Shown here piece after piece: positions 31,731 to 40,631 of a DNA stretch of 64,000 bases; position 1 is the stretch's first letter; each line of letters starts with the position of its first letter. Source of the stretch: JBBQKG01 sp038326655 (lineage in GTDB: Bacteria > Actinomycetota > Thermoleophilia > Solirubrobacterales > JBBDJG01). The position numbers and the translations under genes are program-made. Under the pieces are notes generated by a model. That model was not told where the DNA came from and did not search any database. It was given only the letters and a program-made list of their open reading frames with translations. Location of the stretch: assembly GCA_038326655.1 (NCBI GenBank), contig JBBQKG010000002.1, positions 1 to 64,000 on the forward strand. The letters are read 5' to 3'.

Positions 31731-31785
31731 CGGTCCGACCCGGCCTGCCGGGAGCGGATCTTATTCCGGTGGCACAATCGTGCCC

Positions 31786-32055
31786 GTGGGGCTGCTCCGG
31801 ACCGAGGCGATGCGCAAGACCTGCCCGCGATGCGAGCGGCGCACGAGTGCCCAGGCCGCCCGCTGCCGGCGCTGCGGTTACCGCTATCCCGAGAAGTCGA
31901 GCCCCAAGCCCGCCGGCCTTGCGATGGGCGCCGGCTTCCCGCTGTTCCTGGTCGGCACGCTGATCCTGCTCACGAAGGACATCTCGACGTCGCTCGCCGT
32001 GCTCGCGGGCGCGATGGTCTTCGTGGGGTTGCTGATGTTCTTCGACCCCCGCTGA
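31786..32055 (+). CDS. Small zinc-ribbon membrane protein
   Basis: An 81- to 89-residue protein. The N-terminus is a C4 zinc ribbon (CPRCERRTSAQAARCRRCGYRYP), followed by a Lys/Pro linker and two hydrophobic segments (GFPLFLVGTLILLT, LAVLAGAMVFVGLLMFF). GTG 31786 is preferred; CACAAT lies seven bases upstream, which suggests a leaderless or near-leaderless start. ATG 31810 is the alternative. Such zinc-ribbon plus transmembrane proteins are common orphans with no known function. Confidence 0.65.
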   Translation: MGLLRTEAMRKTCPRCERRTSAQAARCRRCGYRYPEKSSPKPAGLAMGAGFPLFLVGTLILLTKDISTSLAVLAGAMVFVGLLMFFDPR

Positions 32056-32081
32056 GCGCCGCCGCCCGCCGCGGCTTGCTT

Positions 32082-32106
32082 CACTTTCGATAGCACTTTC
32101 TATAGT
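32082..32106 (+). promoter_or_regulatory. Leaderless promoter with tandem 12-bp repeat before the ABC exporter
   Basis: CACTTTCGATAG (32082-32093) and CACTTTCTATAG (32094-32105) are adjacent direct repeats differing at one base. The second contains a -10-like TATAGT at 32101-32106, six bases before ATG 32113, so transcription would start at or next to the start codon. No ribosome site is present. The repeat could bind a regulator in two copies, one over the -10 box. Assignment is from sequence shape only. Confidence 0.55.
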
Positions 32107-32112
32107 TGGCGC

Positions 32113-33906
32113 ATGCGGAGCTTCGTGCGCATGCTGGATTTCCTGCGCCCCTATCGGGGCGCGGTCGGGGCATCCCTCGCGCTCTCGTGCACCGCGATCG
32201 CGGGCACGATCGCGATTCCGCTGCTGTTCGGCGCGACCGTGGACGCGATCCAGAAAGGCGAGCGCAGCCGCCTGCTGCCGCTCGCGCTGGCGATCGTCGG
32301 CGCCGGCCTGCTGCGGCTGGTGCTCTCGGTGCCGCGGCGGGTGATCGCGGGGCGCGTCTCGCTCGGCGTCGAGTACGACCTGCGCAACCGGATGTACCGC
32401 CACCTGCAGTCGCTCGAGCTCGGCTTCTTCGACCGCCAGCAGGTCGGACAGCTGATGTCGCGCGTGACCGTCGACCTCCAGTCGATCCGGTTCTTCCTCG
32501 GCTACGGGCTCGTGTTCATCCTGCAGAACCTGCTCACGATCGTGCTCGCGGCCGCGGTGATGTTCTGGCTCGAGCCCGGGCTGGCGGCGATCACGCTTGC
32601 GCCCGTTCCGGTCGTGATCGCGGCCGCGATGCGTTACGGCCGCTATTCGCGCCCCGCGCTGCAGGAGGTGCAGCAGCGAATCGCCGAGCTGACTGCGGAG
32701 GCCGAGGAAAACATCTCCGGGATCCGCATCGTGAAGGCGTTCGCGCGCGAGAACCACCGGTTCGACCGGTTCCGGCGCCGGGTCGGGACGGTGTTCGACC
32801 AAAGCATGTACGCGACCCGCCTGCGCGCCTTCTACAACCCGATGATCTCGTTCCTGCCGAACCTCGGGCTCGCCGCAGTGCTGCTCGTGGGCGGCCGCAT
32901 GGTCGTGCACGGATCGATCACGCTCGGCGAGTTCGCCACGTTCAACTCCTACCTGCTGATGCTGATGTTCCCGATGCGGATGCTCGGCATCGCGCTCGGC
33001 ATGGCACAGCGGGCGGTCGCGTCCGGGAACAGGGTCTTCGAGATCCTCGACCGGGCGCCGCGGATCAAGCAGCCGGCGCACCCGCGCCCGCTTCCCGCCG
33101 GCGGCGGCCGTGTCGAGTTCGACCACGTGACGCTCTCCTACGACGGGGGTACGCCCGCGCTCACGGACGTGACGCTCGACGTGGCCCCGGGCGAGACGGT
33201 CGCCGTCGTGGGCCCGACCGGCTCCGGCAAGACGACGCTCGTGGCCGCGATTGCCCGTCTCTACGACGTCACCGCTGGGTCCGTATCGATCGACGGGCGT
33301 GACGTCCGCGAGCTCGGTCTGGCCGAGCTGCGGCACTCGGTCGCGCTGGTCCCCGAGGACGGCTTCCTCTTCTCGACGACGGTCCGGGACAACATCGCCT
33401 ACGCGAGAGCGGATGCGACGCAGGCGGAGGTTGAGCTTGCCGCAAGGCGAGCTCAGATCCACTCCTTCATCGAGACGCTGCCCAAGGGCTACGAGACGCT
33501 CGTGGGCGAGCGGGGCCTGACCCTGTCGGGCGGCCAGCGGCAGCGGATCGCGATCGCGCGGGCGCTGGTCAGCGACCCGCGGGTGTTGATCCTCGACGAC
33601 GCCACGGCGAGTGTCGACGCCGCGACCGAGCGCCAGATCAAGCGCGCGCTCGGCGAGGTGATGGAGGGCCGGACCACCTTCGTGATCGCCCACCGCCTGT
33701 CGACGATCGCGCTCGCGGACCGCGTCGTCGTGATGAGCGACGGGCGTATCACGGCGATCGGCACCCACGAGGAGCTGCTCGAGGAGAGCCCGCTCTACGC
33801 GGAGATCGTGGAGAAGGGGATGCCGCGCCTCGGGGCGGCGCTGAGCGGCCTCGGCGACAGCGGGATCGACCCCGACGAGCGGGCCGCGGAGGCGGCGCCG
33901 GCGTGA
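32113..33906 (+). CDS. ABC exporter subunit A, degenerate ATPase site
   Basis: A 597-residue half-transporter: six membrane helices (residues 1-310) and an ATPase domain (about 340-580). Walker A is VGPTGSGKTT, signature LSGGQ, Walker B VLILDDATASVD and the switch His is in AHRLST. The catalytic Glu after Walker B is replaced by Asp (DD instead of DE). This is the hallmark of the degenerate site in heterodimeric exporters such as TM287/288 or BmrCD. The stop overlaps the start of the partner gene by 4 bp. It likely exports lipids or drugs; the substrate is unknown. Confidence 0.92.
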   Translation: MRSFVRMLDFLRPYRGAVGASLALSCTAIAGTIAIPLLFGATVDAIQKGERSRLLPLALAIVGAGLLRLVLSVPRRVIAGRVSLGVEYDLRNRMYRHLQSLELGFFDRQQVGQLMSRVTVDLQSIRFFLGYGLVFILQNLLTIVLAAAVMFWLEPGLAAITLAPVPVVIAAAMRYGRYSRPALQEVQQRIAELTAEAEENISGIRIVKAFARENHRFDRFRRRVGTVFDQSMYATRLRAFYNPMISFLPNLGLAAVLLVGGRMVVHGSITLGEFATFNSYLLMLMFPMRMLGIALGMAQRAVASGNRVFEILDRAPRIKQPAHPRPLPAGGGRVEFDHVTLSYDGGTPALTDVTLDVAPGETVAVVGPTGSGKTTLVAAIARLYDVTAGSVSIDGRDVRELGLAELRHSVALVPEDGFLFSTTVRDNIAYARADATQAEVELAARRAQIHSFIETLPKGYETLVGERGLTLSGGQRQRIAIARALVSDPRVLILDDATASVDAATERQIKRALGEVMEGRTTFVIAHRLSTIALADRVVVMSDGRITAIGTHEELLEESPLYAEIVEKGMPRLGAALSGLGDSGIDPDERAAEAAPA

Positions 33907-35711
33907 GGCTCGCCCCGCGCCCATCGGTGGGCAGCTCCGGGCGCCAGCGCCTGCGCCGGCTCCGCGGGGTCGCAGAGCTCCTGCGGCCATACCGCGGCCG
34001 GACCATCCTGGCGCTGGTCTCGCTGGTGCTCGCGACCGCCGCGAGCCTTGCGCCGCCGTACCTCGCAAAGCTCGCGATCGACGACGGCATCACGCCCCGT
34101 GACCTCCACGCGCTCGACCTGATCGTGGCCGGCTTCGTAGCTTCGGCGCTGCTCTACTGGGGCGCCACCTACGTCCAGACCTACCTCGTCGGCTGGGTCG
34201 GCCAACGCGCGCTGCAGGACCTCCGCGTGCGCCTCTTCGCCCACATCCAGAGCCAGTCGATCGGCTTCTTCAGCCGGCGCAAGACGGGCGTCTTGATCTC
34301 ACGCATGACGAACGACATCCAAGCGCTCGACCAGCTCGTCACGGACGGCATCGTGACGCTCTTCTCGAGCACGCTGACCCTGGTCGGAACAGTTTTCATC
34401 ATGCTCTTGCTCGACGTCCCGCTCGCGCTGATCGTGTTCGTGGTCTCGTTCCCACTGCTCGCGATCGGAAGCGCGGTGTTCCGCTACTTCGCGACCGTCG
34501 CCTACCGCCGCGTGCGCGAGAAGATCGCAAACGTCACCGCGTACCTCCAGGAGACGCTCTCGGGCGTACGCGTGGTACGGGCATTCGGCCAGGAGCCGCG
34601 CCACGAGGCGCGCTTCGCGGTGCTGAACGAGGAGCACCGCAGCGCCAATATGACGACCGTCTACCTGAACGCCTCGTACTTTCCCGGCGTCGAGCTGCTG
34701 TCGTCGATCGGGACCGCCGTGATCCTCCTGTACGGCGGCTTCCAGGCGATCAACGGGAATATCACGATCGGCGTGCTGGTCGCATTCGTGGGCTACCTGC
34801 AGAGCTTCTTCGACCCGATCCAGCAGCTCTCGAACCTCTACGTGACCTACCAGCAGGGGATGGCCGCGATCGACAAGATCTTCGACCTGCTCGACACCGA
34901 GCCCGACATGGTGGACGCGCCGGGGGCGCGCGAGCTCGGGCCGATTCGCGGCGACGTGCTGTTCGAGGGAGTCTGGTTCTCCTACGACGAGGATGCGGCC
35001 GAGCGGCCCGCCGAGGAGGTCACGTGGGCGCTCGAGGACGTGACGCTCGAGGCGGCCGCGGGCGAGACGATCGCGCTGGTCGGCGAGACGGGCGCCGGGA
35101 AGTCGACGGTCGCGAAGCTGGTCGCGCGGTTCTACGACCCGCAGCGCGGCCGCGTGACCGTCGACGGTCAGGACCTGCGCGAGGTGACGCAGGCGAGCCT
35201 CCGGCGCCAGCTCGGCGTCGTGCCGCAGGAGGGCTTCCTCTTCGGCGGCACGGTGCGCGAGAACATCGAGTTCGGCCGGCCCGGCGCGAGCGAGATCGAG
35301 ATCTTCGCGGCCACCAGGGCGGTCGGTGCACACGACTTCATCAAGCGGCTGCCGGAGGGCTACGAGACCGAGGTCGGCGAGCGGGGCAGCCGGCTCTCGG
35401 CCGGCCAGCGCCAGCTGATCGCGTTGGCGCGCGCGCTGCTCGCGGATCCGCGCATCCTGGTGCTCGACGAGGCCACCGCGAATGTCGACGTCCAGGCCGA
35501 GGGCGCGATCGAGCGAGGCCTGCGGACGCTGCTCGCGGACCGCACCGCGCTCGTGATCGCGCACCGTCTGTCGACCGTCATGAACGCCGACCGGATCGCG
35601 GTGCTGGAGCACGGCCGCGTGGTCGAGCACGGCACTCACGACGAGCTGATCGAGGCCGGCGGGACCTACGCGCGGCTCTATCGAACCTGGTCCGAGCAGG
35701 CCGCCGCCTAG
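33903..35711 (+). CDS. ABC exporter subunit B, canonical ATPase site
   Basis: A 602-residue half-transporter with the same layout. Walker A is VGETGAGKST, the signature LSAGQ (Ala for the first Gly), Walker B LVLDEATANVD with the intact catalytic Glu, and AHRLST. In a heterodimer its deviating signature would pair with the Asp-containing site of subunit A, and its own intact Glu with the perfect LSGGQ of A. This gives one active and one weak ATP site, as known for asymmetric exporters. GTG 33903 starts within the end of subunit A (GTGA), ensuring equal translation. Confidence 0.92.
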   Translation: MRLAPRPSVGSSGRQRLRRLRGVAELLRPYRGRTILALVSLVLATAASLAPPYLAKLAIDDGITPRDLHALDLIVAGFVASALLYWGATYVQTYLVGWVGQRALQDLRVRLFAHIQSQSIGFFSRRKTGVLISRMTNDIQALDQLVTDGIVTLFSSTLTLVGTVFIMLLLDVPLALIVFVVSFPLLAIGSAVFRYFATVAYRRVREKIANVTAYLQETLSGVRVVRAFGQEPRHEARFAVLNEEHRSANMTTVYLNASYFPGVELLSSIGTAVILLYGGFQAINGNITIGVLVAFVGYLQSFFDPIQQLSNLYVTYQQGMAAIDKIFDLLDTEPDMVDAPGARELGPIRGDVLFEGVWFSYDEDAAERPAEEVTWALEDVTLEAAAGETIALVGETGAGKSTVAKLVARFYDPQRGRVTVDGQDLREVTQASLRRQLGVVPQEGFLFGGTVRENIEFGRPGASEIEIFAATRAVGAHDFIKRLPEGYETEVGERGSRLSAGQRQLIALARALLADPRILVLDEATANVDVQAEGAIERGLRTLLADRTALVIAHRLSTVMNADRIAVLEHGRVVEHGTHDELIEAGGTYARLYRTWSEQAAA

Positions 35712-35727
35712 GACCCGCGGGAAGTAG

Positions 35728-35798
35728 CTGCGGGGCAAGGACTCGAACCTTGATAACGGGCTCCAGAGGCCCGCGTCTTACCATTAGACGACCCCGCA
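35728..35798 (-). tRNA. tRNA-Gln (CTG)
   Basis: A 71-nt cloverleaf on the minus strand. Acceptor TGCGGGG pairs with CCCCGCA, discriminator G (usual for Gln), D-stem GTCT/AGAC, anticodon stem CGGGC/GCCCG with loop CTCTGGA giving CTG, and T-arm CAAGG-TTCGAGT-CCTTG. CCA is not encoded. It reads CAG codons, the dominant Gln codon in this GC-rich genome. It lies between the ABC exporter and the beta-helix gene; no duplicated 3' end was noticed near it. Confidence 0.93.
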
Positions 35799-35846
35799 AA
35801 GGCGCCACGGAGGATAGCCATGTCGGGGACGAGAACCCGGGCTTGG

Positions 35847-36719
35847 CTACCGGCAGGCGATGCCGGCACACTGGGAGCCGGCGCCGTTGTGCCTGGCGAT
35901 GTTGCCGCCGCCGTCGAGGACGCCGCGCACGGCCTCGATGCCGAAGCTCCCGTTGAAGAACGCCGAGTTCCTCGTCAGCGTGGTACCGGGCGCGTCGACG
36001 AGTATTCCGTCGGCGCCGTTTCGCCAGGCCCGGTTGCGGGAGACGAGGTTCCCGGTCGAGTCCCCCTCGATCTGCATCCCCAATGTGCCGTTCTGCTCGA
36101 AGCGGTTGCCCGAGAGCACCAGGCCGGTGACGTCGAGGAAGATCAAGCCGTAATAGGTCTGCCCCCGGATGGCGTTGCCGGCGACGAGGCCTCCCGCCAC
36201 CCCGAGCGCCGTGAACCCGGCCGCGTTGTTCCACGCCCTGTTGTCCAGGACCCGCAGGTCGGTGGAGTCCTCCGGAAAGATCGCGGAGCCATCGTTGCCG
36301 GTGAGCGCGCTGGCCTCGATCGTGCCGTGCGCGACGCGAAAGAAGTTCACGCCGTCGTGACCGCCGGCGACCGCCATGTCGCGGACCGTCACGTCGCTCG
36401 AGTCGGTCGCGCCCACGCCCACGCGAAAGCCGCTCACGGTGCCGTTTCGGATCGTGACGGCCCGCCGCCCCGCCACGCCGATCCCGAATCCCAGCCGGTT
36501 GCCGGTGACCGTGTGGCCGCCGAGGTCGAGCGTGACCCCGTCCGCCGCCACCACCAGCCCGGCCGCGCCACAGCCTGTGAGATCGGCGGTGAGCACCGTG
36601 TCACGGGTGATCCGATCGCCGCAGCCGAGCTCCGCACCGGGCGCCGTCGCGGGCCACGCGGCGAGCGCGAGCAGCGCGCCGAGCGCGATACCAGCCGAAA
36701 CACCTCGGACCTTCCTCAC
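35847..36719 (-). CDS. Secreted right-handed beta-helix protein
   Basis: About 290 residues. A signal peptide (SAGIALGALLALAAWPATAPGAE) follows GTG 36719; GTG 36749 would add ten residues before it. The mature part is a run of about ten short repeats of the NosD/pectate-lyase-like right-handed beta-helix type, each near 22 residues with NxF/NxA turns (VTGNRLGFGIGV, LTGNDGSAIFPE, LSGNRFEQNGTLG, LVSRNRAWRNGAD). The end has a Cys pair. No catalytic residues can be assigned; it may be a surface polysaccharide-binding or -cleaving protein. Confidence 0.78.
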   Translation of the reverse strand: MRKVRGVSAGIALGALLALAAWPATAPGAELGCGDRITRDTVLTADLTGCGAAGLVVAADGVTLDLGGHTVTGNRLGFGIGVAGRRAVTIRNGTVSGFRVGVGATDSSDVTVRDMAVAGGHDGVNFFRVAHGTIEASALTGNDGSAIFPEDSTDLRVLDNRAWNNAAGFTALGVAGGLVAGNAIRGQTYYGLIFLDVTGLVLSGNRFEQNGTLGMQIEGDSTGNLVSRNRAWRNGADGILVDAPGTTLTRNSAFFNGSFGIEAVRGVLDGGGNIARHNGAGSQCAGIACR

Positions 36720-36770
36720 CCCTGCACCCACGGGGCAGTCTAGTCCCACCTCGAGTCGATTTGCCGGCGG

Positions 36771-37256
36771 TCAGCCGAGCGCGGGGGGCGACGCGCTCCA
36801 CCCCGCGCCGGACGGCGCGCTCGCCGTGTACTGCGGGGGCTGGACGCCCACGTAGAACATCGTGGTCCCGCCGCTCTGCCACACCGCGAGGTAGTCGGGT
36901 GGCCGCGGCGAGCTCGGCGGCGAGTTGATCCCGAGCAGCATCACCGGGCCTCCTCCGCCACCCACGACCTGGACGATGCCGACGTCCGTCGGCAGCGCGG
37001 TTGTGTAGCGGTTCGACGGGTCGCGCTGCTGGAGCGCCGCGGCGAGCGTGGGCGCGCTCGAGGCGCCACCCTCGACGCCGGTCGTCTGAACGGTGATCAG
37101 ACCCTGCTGCAGCGAGGCAAGCGTGCGGGCGCTGTGCGCCTTGTCGAGGTTGCTGATCAGCCCCTCACTCGGGTTTCCCCCGCACGAGGAGAGCGCAAGC
37201 GCGGTCGCGGTCGCGGTCGCGGCGAGCAGGGCAAGCTTCTTCGAGCGCGGTCCCAT
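36771..37256 (-). CDS. Hypothetical lipoprotein
   Basis: A 161-residue protein with a clear lipoprotein signal: basic start GPRSKK, hydrophobic core and lipobox ALSSC at about residue 25. The mature part is Gly/Ser/Pro-rich with a strand-rich region (GIVQVVGGGGGPVMLLGI, YLAVWQSGGTTMFYVGVQPP). It lies between the beta-helix gene and the TrkA pair on the same strand. No family is recognised. Confidence 0.68.
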   Translation of the reverse strand: MGPRSKKLALLAATATATALALSSCGGNPSEGLISNLDKAHSARTLASLQQGLITVQTTGVEGGASSAPTLAAALQQRDPSNRYTTALPTDVGIVQVVGGGGGPVMLLGINSPPSSPRPPDYLAVWQSGGTTMFYVGVQPPQYTASAPSGAGWSASPPALG

Positions 37257-37301
37257 GGGACCAATGTCGGCCGCCGGCCGTGCGGGGATTAGCGGTCCGG
37301 G

Positions 37302-38000
37302 CTAGGCCGGACGCCTGACTGCGGAGCCGCCGTTGTGCATCGCCTTGGGCGCGAAGAGCTCGCACACGGCGGGCTCGTCACCGGGGCTGAGCACGGCGAG
37401 CACCTCGTCGCCCGCCTGAACCACGGTGTCGGCCTTGGGCACGAAGCCGGTCCCGCCCCGCAGGACCGAGACCACCAGACACCCCTCGGGCAGTTCGAGC
37501 TCGCCGATCGGCTTGCCGGCCGCGGGCGCGTCCTCGGAGACCTCGAGCTCGATGATCTCCAGCTGCTCCTGGCGCAGGTCCAGTAGGTGCACGAGCCCGT
37601 GGTGCGGTACCTCGTGCTCGATCAGCCGAAGGATCAGGTCGGTCGCCGAGACCACGGGGCGCACACCGAGCAGCTCGAAGTGCTCGAGGTTGCGCGGGTT
37701 GTTGACGCGCGCGATCGTGTGTTCGACGAGGTACTTCTCCTTTGCCACCTGCGAGATCAGCATGTTGTCCTCGTCGTCGCCGGTGACGGCGATCACCATG
37801 TCGGCGCGCACGATCCCGGCGCGCTCCAGCACCCACAGCTCGGACGCGTCGCCGTGCTGGATCGCATGCTCGAGCTCCTCCTCGACCGTCAGGTAGCGAT
37901 CACGGTCGGCCTCGATCACGGTCACCTCGTGACTCTCGTCGATCAGCTCGCGGGCGAGGTTCCATCCGACCTTGCCGGCCCCGGCGATGATGATGTACAC
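37302..38000 (-). CDS. trkA: TrkA/RCK potassium regulator with N and C domains
   Basis: A 232-residue peripheral subunit of K+ transport. Residues 1-125 are an RCK-N Rossmann domain (IIAGAGKVGWNLA, VIEADRDR) binding NAD(H) or ATP/ADP. Residues about 140-225 are an RCK-C domain (PIGELELPEGCLVVSVLRGG, GDEVLAVLSPGDE). GTG 38000 follows AGGAG. The preceding gene is a second TrkA-like protein six bases upstream. RCK proteins gate a membrane channel or carrier; here the nearest membrane partners are two APC permeases upstream rather than TrkH or KtrB. Confidence 0.92.
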   Translation of the reverse strand: MYIIIAGAGKVGWNLARELIDESHEVTVIEADRDRYLTVEEELEHAIQHGDASELWVLERAGIVRADMVIAVTGDDEDNMLISQVAKEKYLVEHTIARVNNPRNLEHFELLGVRPVVSATDLILRLIEHEVPHHGLVHLLDLRQEQLEIIELEVSEDAPAAGKPIGELELPEGCLVVSVLRGGTGFVPKADTVVQAGDEVLAVLSPGDEPAVCELFAPKAMHNGGSAVRRPA

Positions 38001-38006
38001 AGGCTC

Positions 38007-38453
38007 CTAGACTCCCTCGGTGACCGGCGTCGCCTCACCCAGGACGGCGTCCGTCAGCATCTCGATCGCGACCTGGGTCGGGCAGACGGTGTGCAGCCCC
38101 TGCGCGCGGTACCACTCGGCGCGGTATGGGTCGAGCACCCTGACGACCACCTTCGGGACCTGAAAGCGCTTCTTGGCGATCTGGGCCACGACGATGTTGG
38201 TGTTGTCGCCGTCGGTCGAGCACACGACGACGTCGGCCTGCTGGATCCCAGCCGCGTCGAGCGCCTCGATCTCGAGTGCCGTGCCGACCGTGAAACGGCC
38301 ACCGGAGTCCTCCCAGGTCTGGTCGAGGTCGTGGTCGAGCAATGCGTGGGCCTCCTCGGACTCGTCGAGGACGCTGACCTCGTGGCCGTCTTTGATCATG
38401 CGCTTGGCGATCGCCGAGCCGACACGACCGCAGCCGACTATCAGGACGAACAT
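38007..38453 (-). CDS. TrkA-N domain protein (RCK-N only)
   Basis: A 148-residue protein with only the Rossmann part of TrkA (LIVGCGRVGSAIAKRM, VLDESEEAHALL, ADVVVCSTDGDNTNI). The RCK-C domain is missing. It lies six bases before the full TrkA gene, so a heteromer of a short and a long RCK subunit is likely, as known for split TrkA pairs in some actinobacteria and archaea. Nucleotide-binding Gly residues and the acidic end of strand 2 are intact. It is probably part of the same K+ regulatory unit as its neighbours. Confidence 0.9.
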   Translation of the reverse strand: MFVLIVGCGRVGSAIAKRMIKDGHEVSVLDESEEAHALLDHDLDQTWEDSGGRFTVGTALEIEALDAAGIQQADVVVCSTDGDNTNIVVAQIAKKRFQVPKVVVRVLDPYRAEWYRAQGLHTVCPTQVAIEMLTDAVLGEATPVTEGV

Positions 38454-38528
38454 GTGGGCAGGTGTGGATTGGGCCTGGTTGACAGCACTGGAACCCCTTA
38501 GTCCTAACTCTAGTAGCTGAGCCGACGG

Positions 38529-40565
38529 CTACGACCCCGCGCGCACGGACTGGTCGCCGGCGCCGTCCGAGCCGACCGTGTCCTCCGGCCGCCGCGGCTG
38601 GCTGGGCGGGGCAGTCACGAGCACCCGGGTGGGAGCCTTCTCGAGGACGTAGGCCGTGACCTCACCGAGCTCTTCGAGGCGCCGGCCGGCGATCCCGCCG
38701 AGCACGCTGCCGCCCCTGATCGGAGATGGTGGCTCCGCGCCGATCACGATCACCTCGACCTCGCGGCGGCGCGCCTCCTCCACGATCGCGGAGCCGACCG
38801 TGCGGCCGCGCACCACCGTGGCCTCGACCTCCACCCCTTCGTATTCCTCTCCCACCCGTTTCGCGCGCTCGAGCGCGGCGTGCGCCTCCTCGAGCTTGCG
38901 CTCCGGAAGTGGTGCGTCGAGCGGCAGCGACATCGGCACCACCAGCACGTAGATGATCTCGATCGCGGCACCGCCCTCGGAATCCTTATCGCTCGCGAGC
39001 TGCCCCGCCGTGCTGACGATGTCGTCGTCGAGCTCCTCGCCGAAGATCGGCACGAGGATGTCGCCGTAGGTGACCTCCGGCTCGTAGGTCAGCTTCTCCG
39101 CCGGGACCTCGACGCGGCGCGTCAGCGAAAGGCCCTCGCGTGAGCGGTACACGACGTAGAGCAGCAGGCCGGCCGCCATCCAAAGGGTCCCGAAGGTGCG
39201 CGCCCGGTCGTGGTAGATCAGCGTCCCGATCCAGCCCGCGATCGACAGCAGCGCGCCCAGCGCCGCGGGGAGTGGCAGCTCGCCCCCGCCGATCCGGATG
39301 TTGAAGGGGACCTTGAAGACGCGGCGGCGATCGGGCTCCTTGAAGCGAAGGCGGCAGACGGACAGGTGAGCGAGCGCGAACGCGATCAGCGCCCCGTAGG
39401 CGAACATCCCCGCCAGGAGCTCGATGTCCTGGGGCAGCAGCAGCAGGAACGCGAGCGCCGTGAAGATCGACAGCACGATCCACGGCGTCGCGTATTTCGG
39501 GTGAAGGCGCGCCACGCCCCGGGGAATCTGGCGGTGCGTCGCGAGCGTGTAGGTCGTGCGTGCGATCCCCACCATCCCGGCGTTGGCCGCCTGCGCAAGG
39601 ACCATCGTCGCGACGATCGCGACCGCATACTCGAGCAGGTGACCCGTGAAGCCGGACGTGAGGTTCTGGACCACCCCGAGCACCGGGCTTTCCACGTAGC
39701 GACCCCCCAGCTCGGTGCCGTAGCCGCTCGCCTGGTCGCCCGCGACCGGAATGCCTTTCTGCACCGGCAGCGCCATCAGCGCCACGACGGACATTCCAAC
39801 GAACACGAGCGCGAGCACGACGCCACCCGCGCTGACCGTCCGCCGGAGCACGGCGCGCTTGACCCGGACCTCCGGCGCCAGGTTCGCCGCGGCCTCGATG
39901 CCGGTATAGGCGATCACCGCGACCGTCATCCCGAAGATGAAGTCCGACCACCTCGGCACCTCGCCGAGCTGGACGCTGTCGGTGATCGCGCCCGGATGGA
40001 AGTTGGTGAGGAGCCCGAGCACGACGATCAGCAGCACGAGCGCCAGGTCGATCACCGCCAGCGCCGCGCTGCGCCTCCCGCGGGGAGCCCGGCCGAGGAA
40101 GTTGTAGCGAGCGACCGTGAAGAGCACCGCGGTCGCGATCACCAGATCGACCCCGTCGTCGCCCAGGGAGCCCCAGAACGCCGACAGGTAGTGCCCGATC
40201 GAGAGGGTGCTGATCGCGATCAGGATCAGGAAGTCCAGCAGGATCGCCCAGCCCGCGATGAAGCTGAGCAGCTCGTTGAAGGCGTAGCGCGCCATCACCG
40301 CCGACCCACCCCGCTCGGGATAGAGCGTCATGCCCTCGAAGTAGGTGAGGGTCGTGACGATGAACAGGATGCTGGAGACGAGGAAGACCAGCGGCGTCAG
40401 GCCGAGCGCGTAGGCGGCGACCACCCCGAGCGCAAAGTAGATCGAGGAGCCGACCGTGCTGTAGGCGGTGGCAAAAAGCCGCGGCGCGCCGACGCGCCGC
40501 TCGATCGTCACGTAAGCGTCCCTGCGGTGTTGGTCCACCCGCTCGGGTCTTCCGAAGGAGGGCAT
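38529..40565 (-). CDS. APC-family permease with UspA-like tail (KimA-like) 1
   Basis: A 678-residue protein. About twelve hydrophobic helices (residues 30-460) begin with FATAYSTVGSSIYFALGV, the unwound GSSI motif of APC transporters. The last 190 residues form a cytoplasmic alpha/beta domain resembling a universal stress protein (YGDILVPIFGEELDD, VEVIVIGAEPPSPIRGGSVLGG). This layout is that of Bacillus KimA, a K+/H+ symporter. Next to two TrkA genes, K+ uptake is the best guess; amino acid transport is the alternative. A close paralogue lies directly upstream on the same strand. Confidence 0.82.
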   Translation of the reverse strand: MPSFGRPERVDQHRRDAYVTIERRVGAPRLFATAYSTVGSSIYFALGVVAAYALGLTPLVFLVSSILFIVTTLTYFEGMTLYPERGGSAVMARYAFNELLSFIAGWAILLDFLILIAISTLSIGHYLSAFWGSLGDDGVDLVIATAVLFTVARYNFLGRAPRGRRSAALAVIDLALVLLIVVLGLLTNFHPGAITDSVQLGEVPRWSDFIFGMTVAVIAYTGIEAAANLAPEVRVKRAVLRRTVSAGGVVLALVFVGMSVVALMALPVQKGIPVAGDQASGYGTELGGRYVESPVLGVVQNLTSGFTGHLLEYAVAIVATMVLAQAANAGMVGIARTTYTLATHRQIPRGVARLHPKYATPWIVLSIFTALAFLLLLPQDIELLAGMFAYGALIAFALAHLSVCRLRFKEPDRRRVFKVPFNIRIGGGELPLPAALGALLSIAGWIGTLIYHDRARTFGTLWMAAGLLLYVVYRSREGLSLTRRVEVPAEKLTYEPEVTYGDILVPIFGEELDDDIVSTAGQLASDKDSEGGAAIEIIYVLVVPMSLPLDAPLPERKLEEAHAALERAKRVGEEYEGVEVEATVVRGRTVGSAIVEEARRREVEVIVIGAEPPSPIRGGSVLGGIAGRRLEELGEVTAYVLEKAPTRVLVTAPPSQPRRPEDTVGSDGAGDQSVRAGS

Positions 40566-40631
40566 GCCCGCGGCGATTAAAGCAGCACCGGTGGCCGCGG
40601 CCTCTCGCGCTGCGGCCCCGGCGCGTCTAGC

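Noticed and set aside
30577..34068. Minus-strand open frame of over 1,100 codons opposite the ABC exporter and neighbours
   Set aside because: Low-complexity His/Arg/Asp composition and conflict with several well-supported genes mark it as a shadow.
40566..40631. c-di-AMP (ydaO-type) riboswitch before the KimA-like genes
   Set aside because: The gaps before both permease genes are under 70 bp and show none of the riboswitch's stems.
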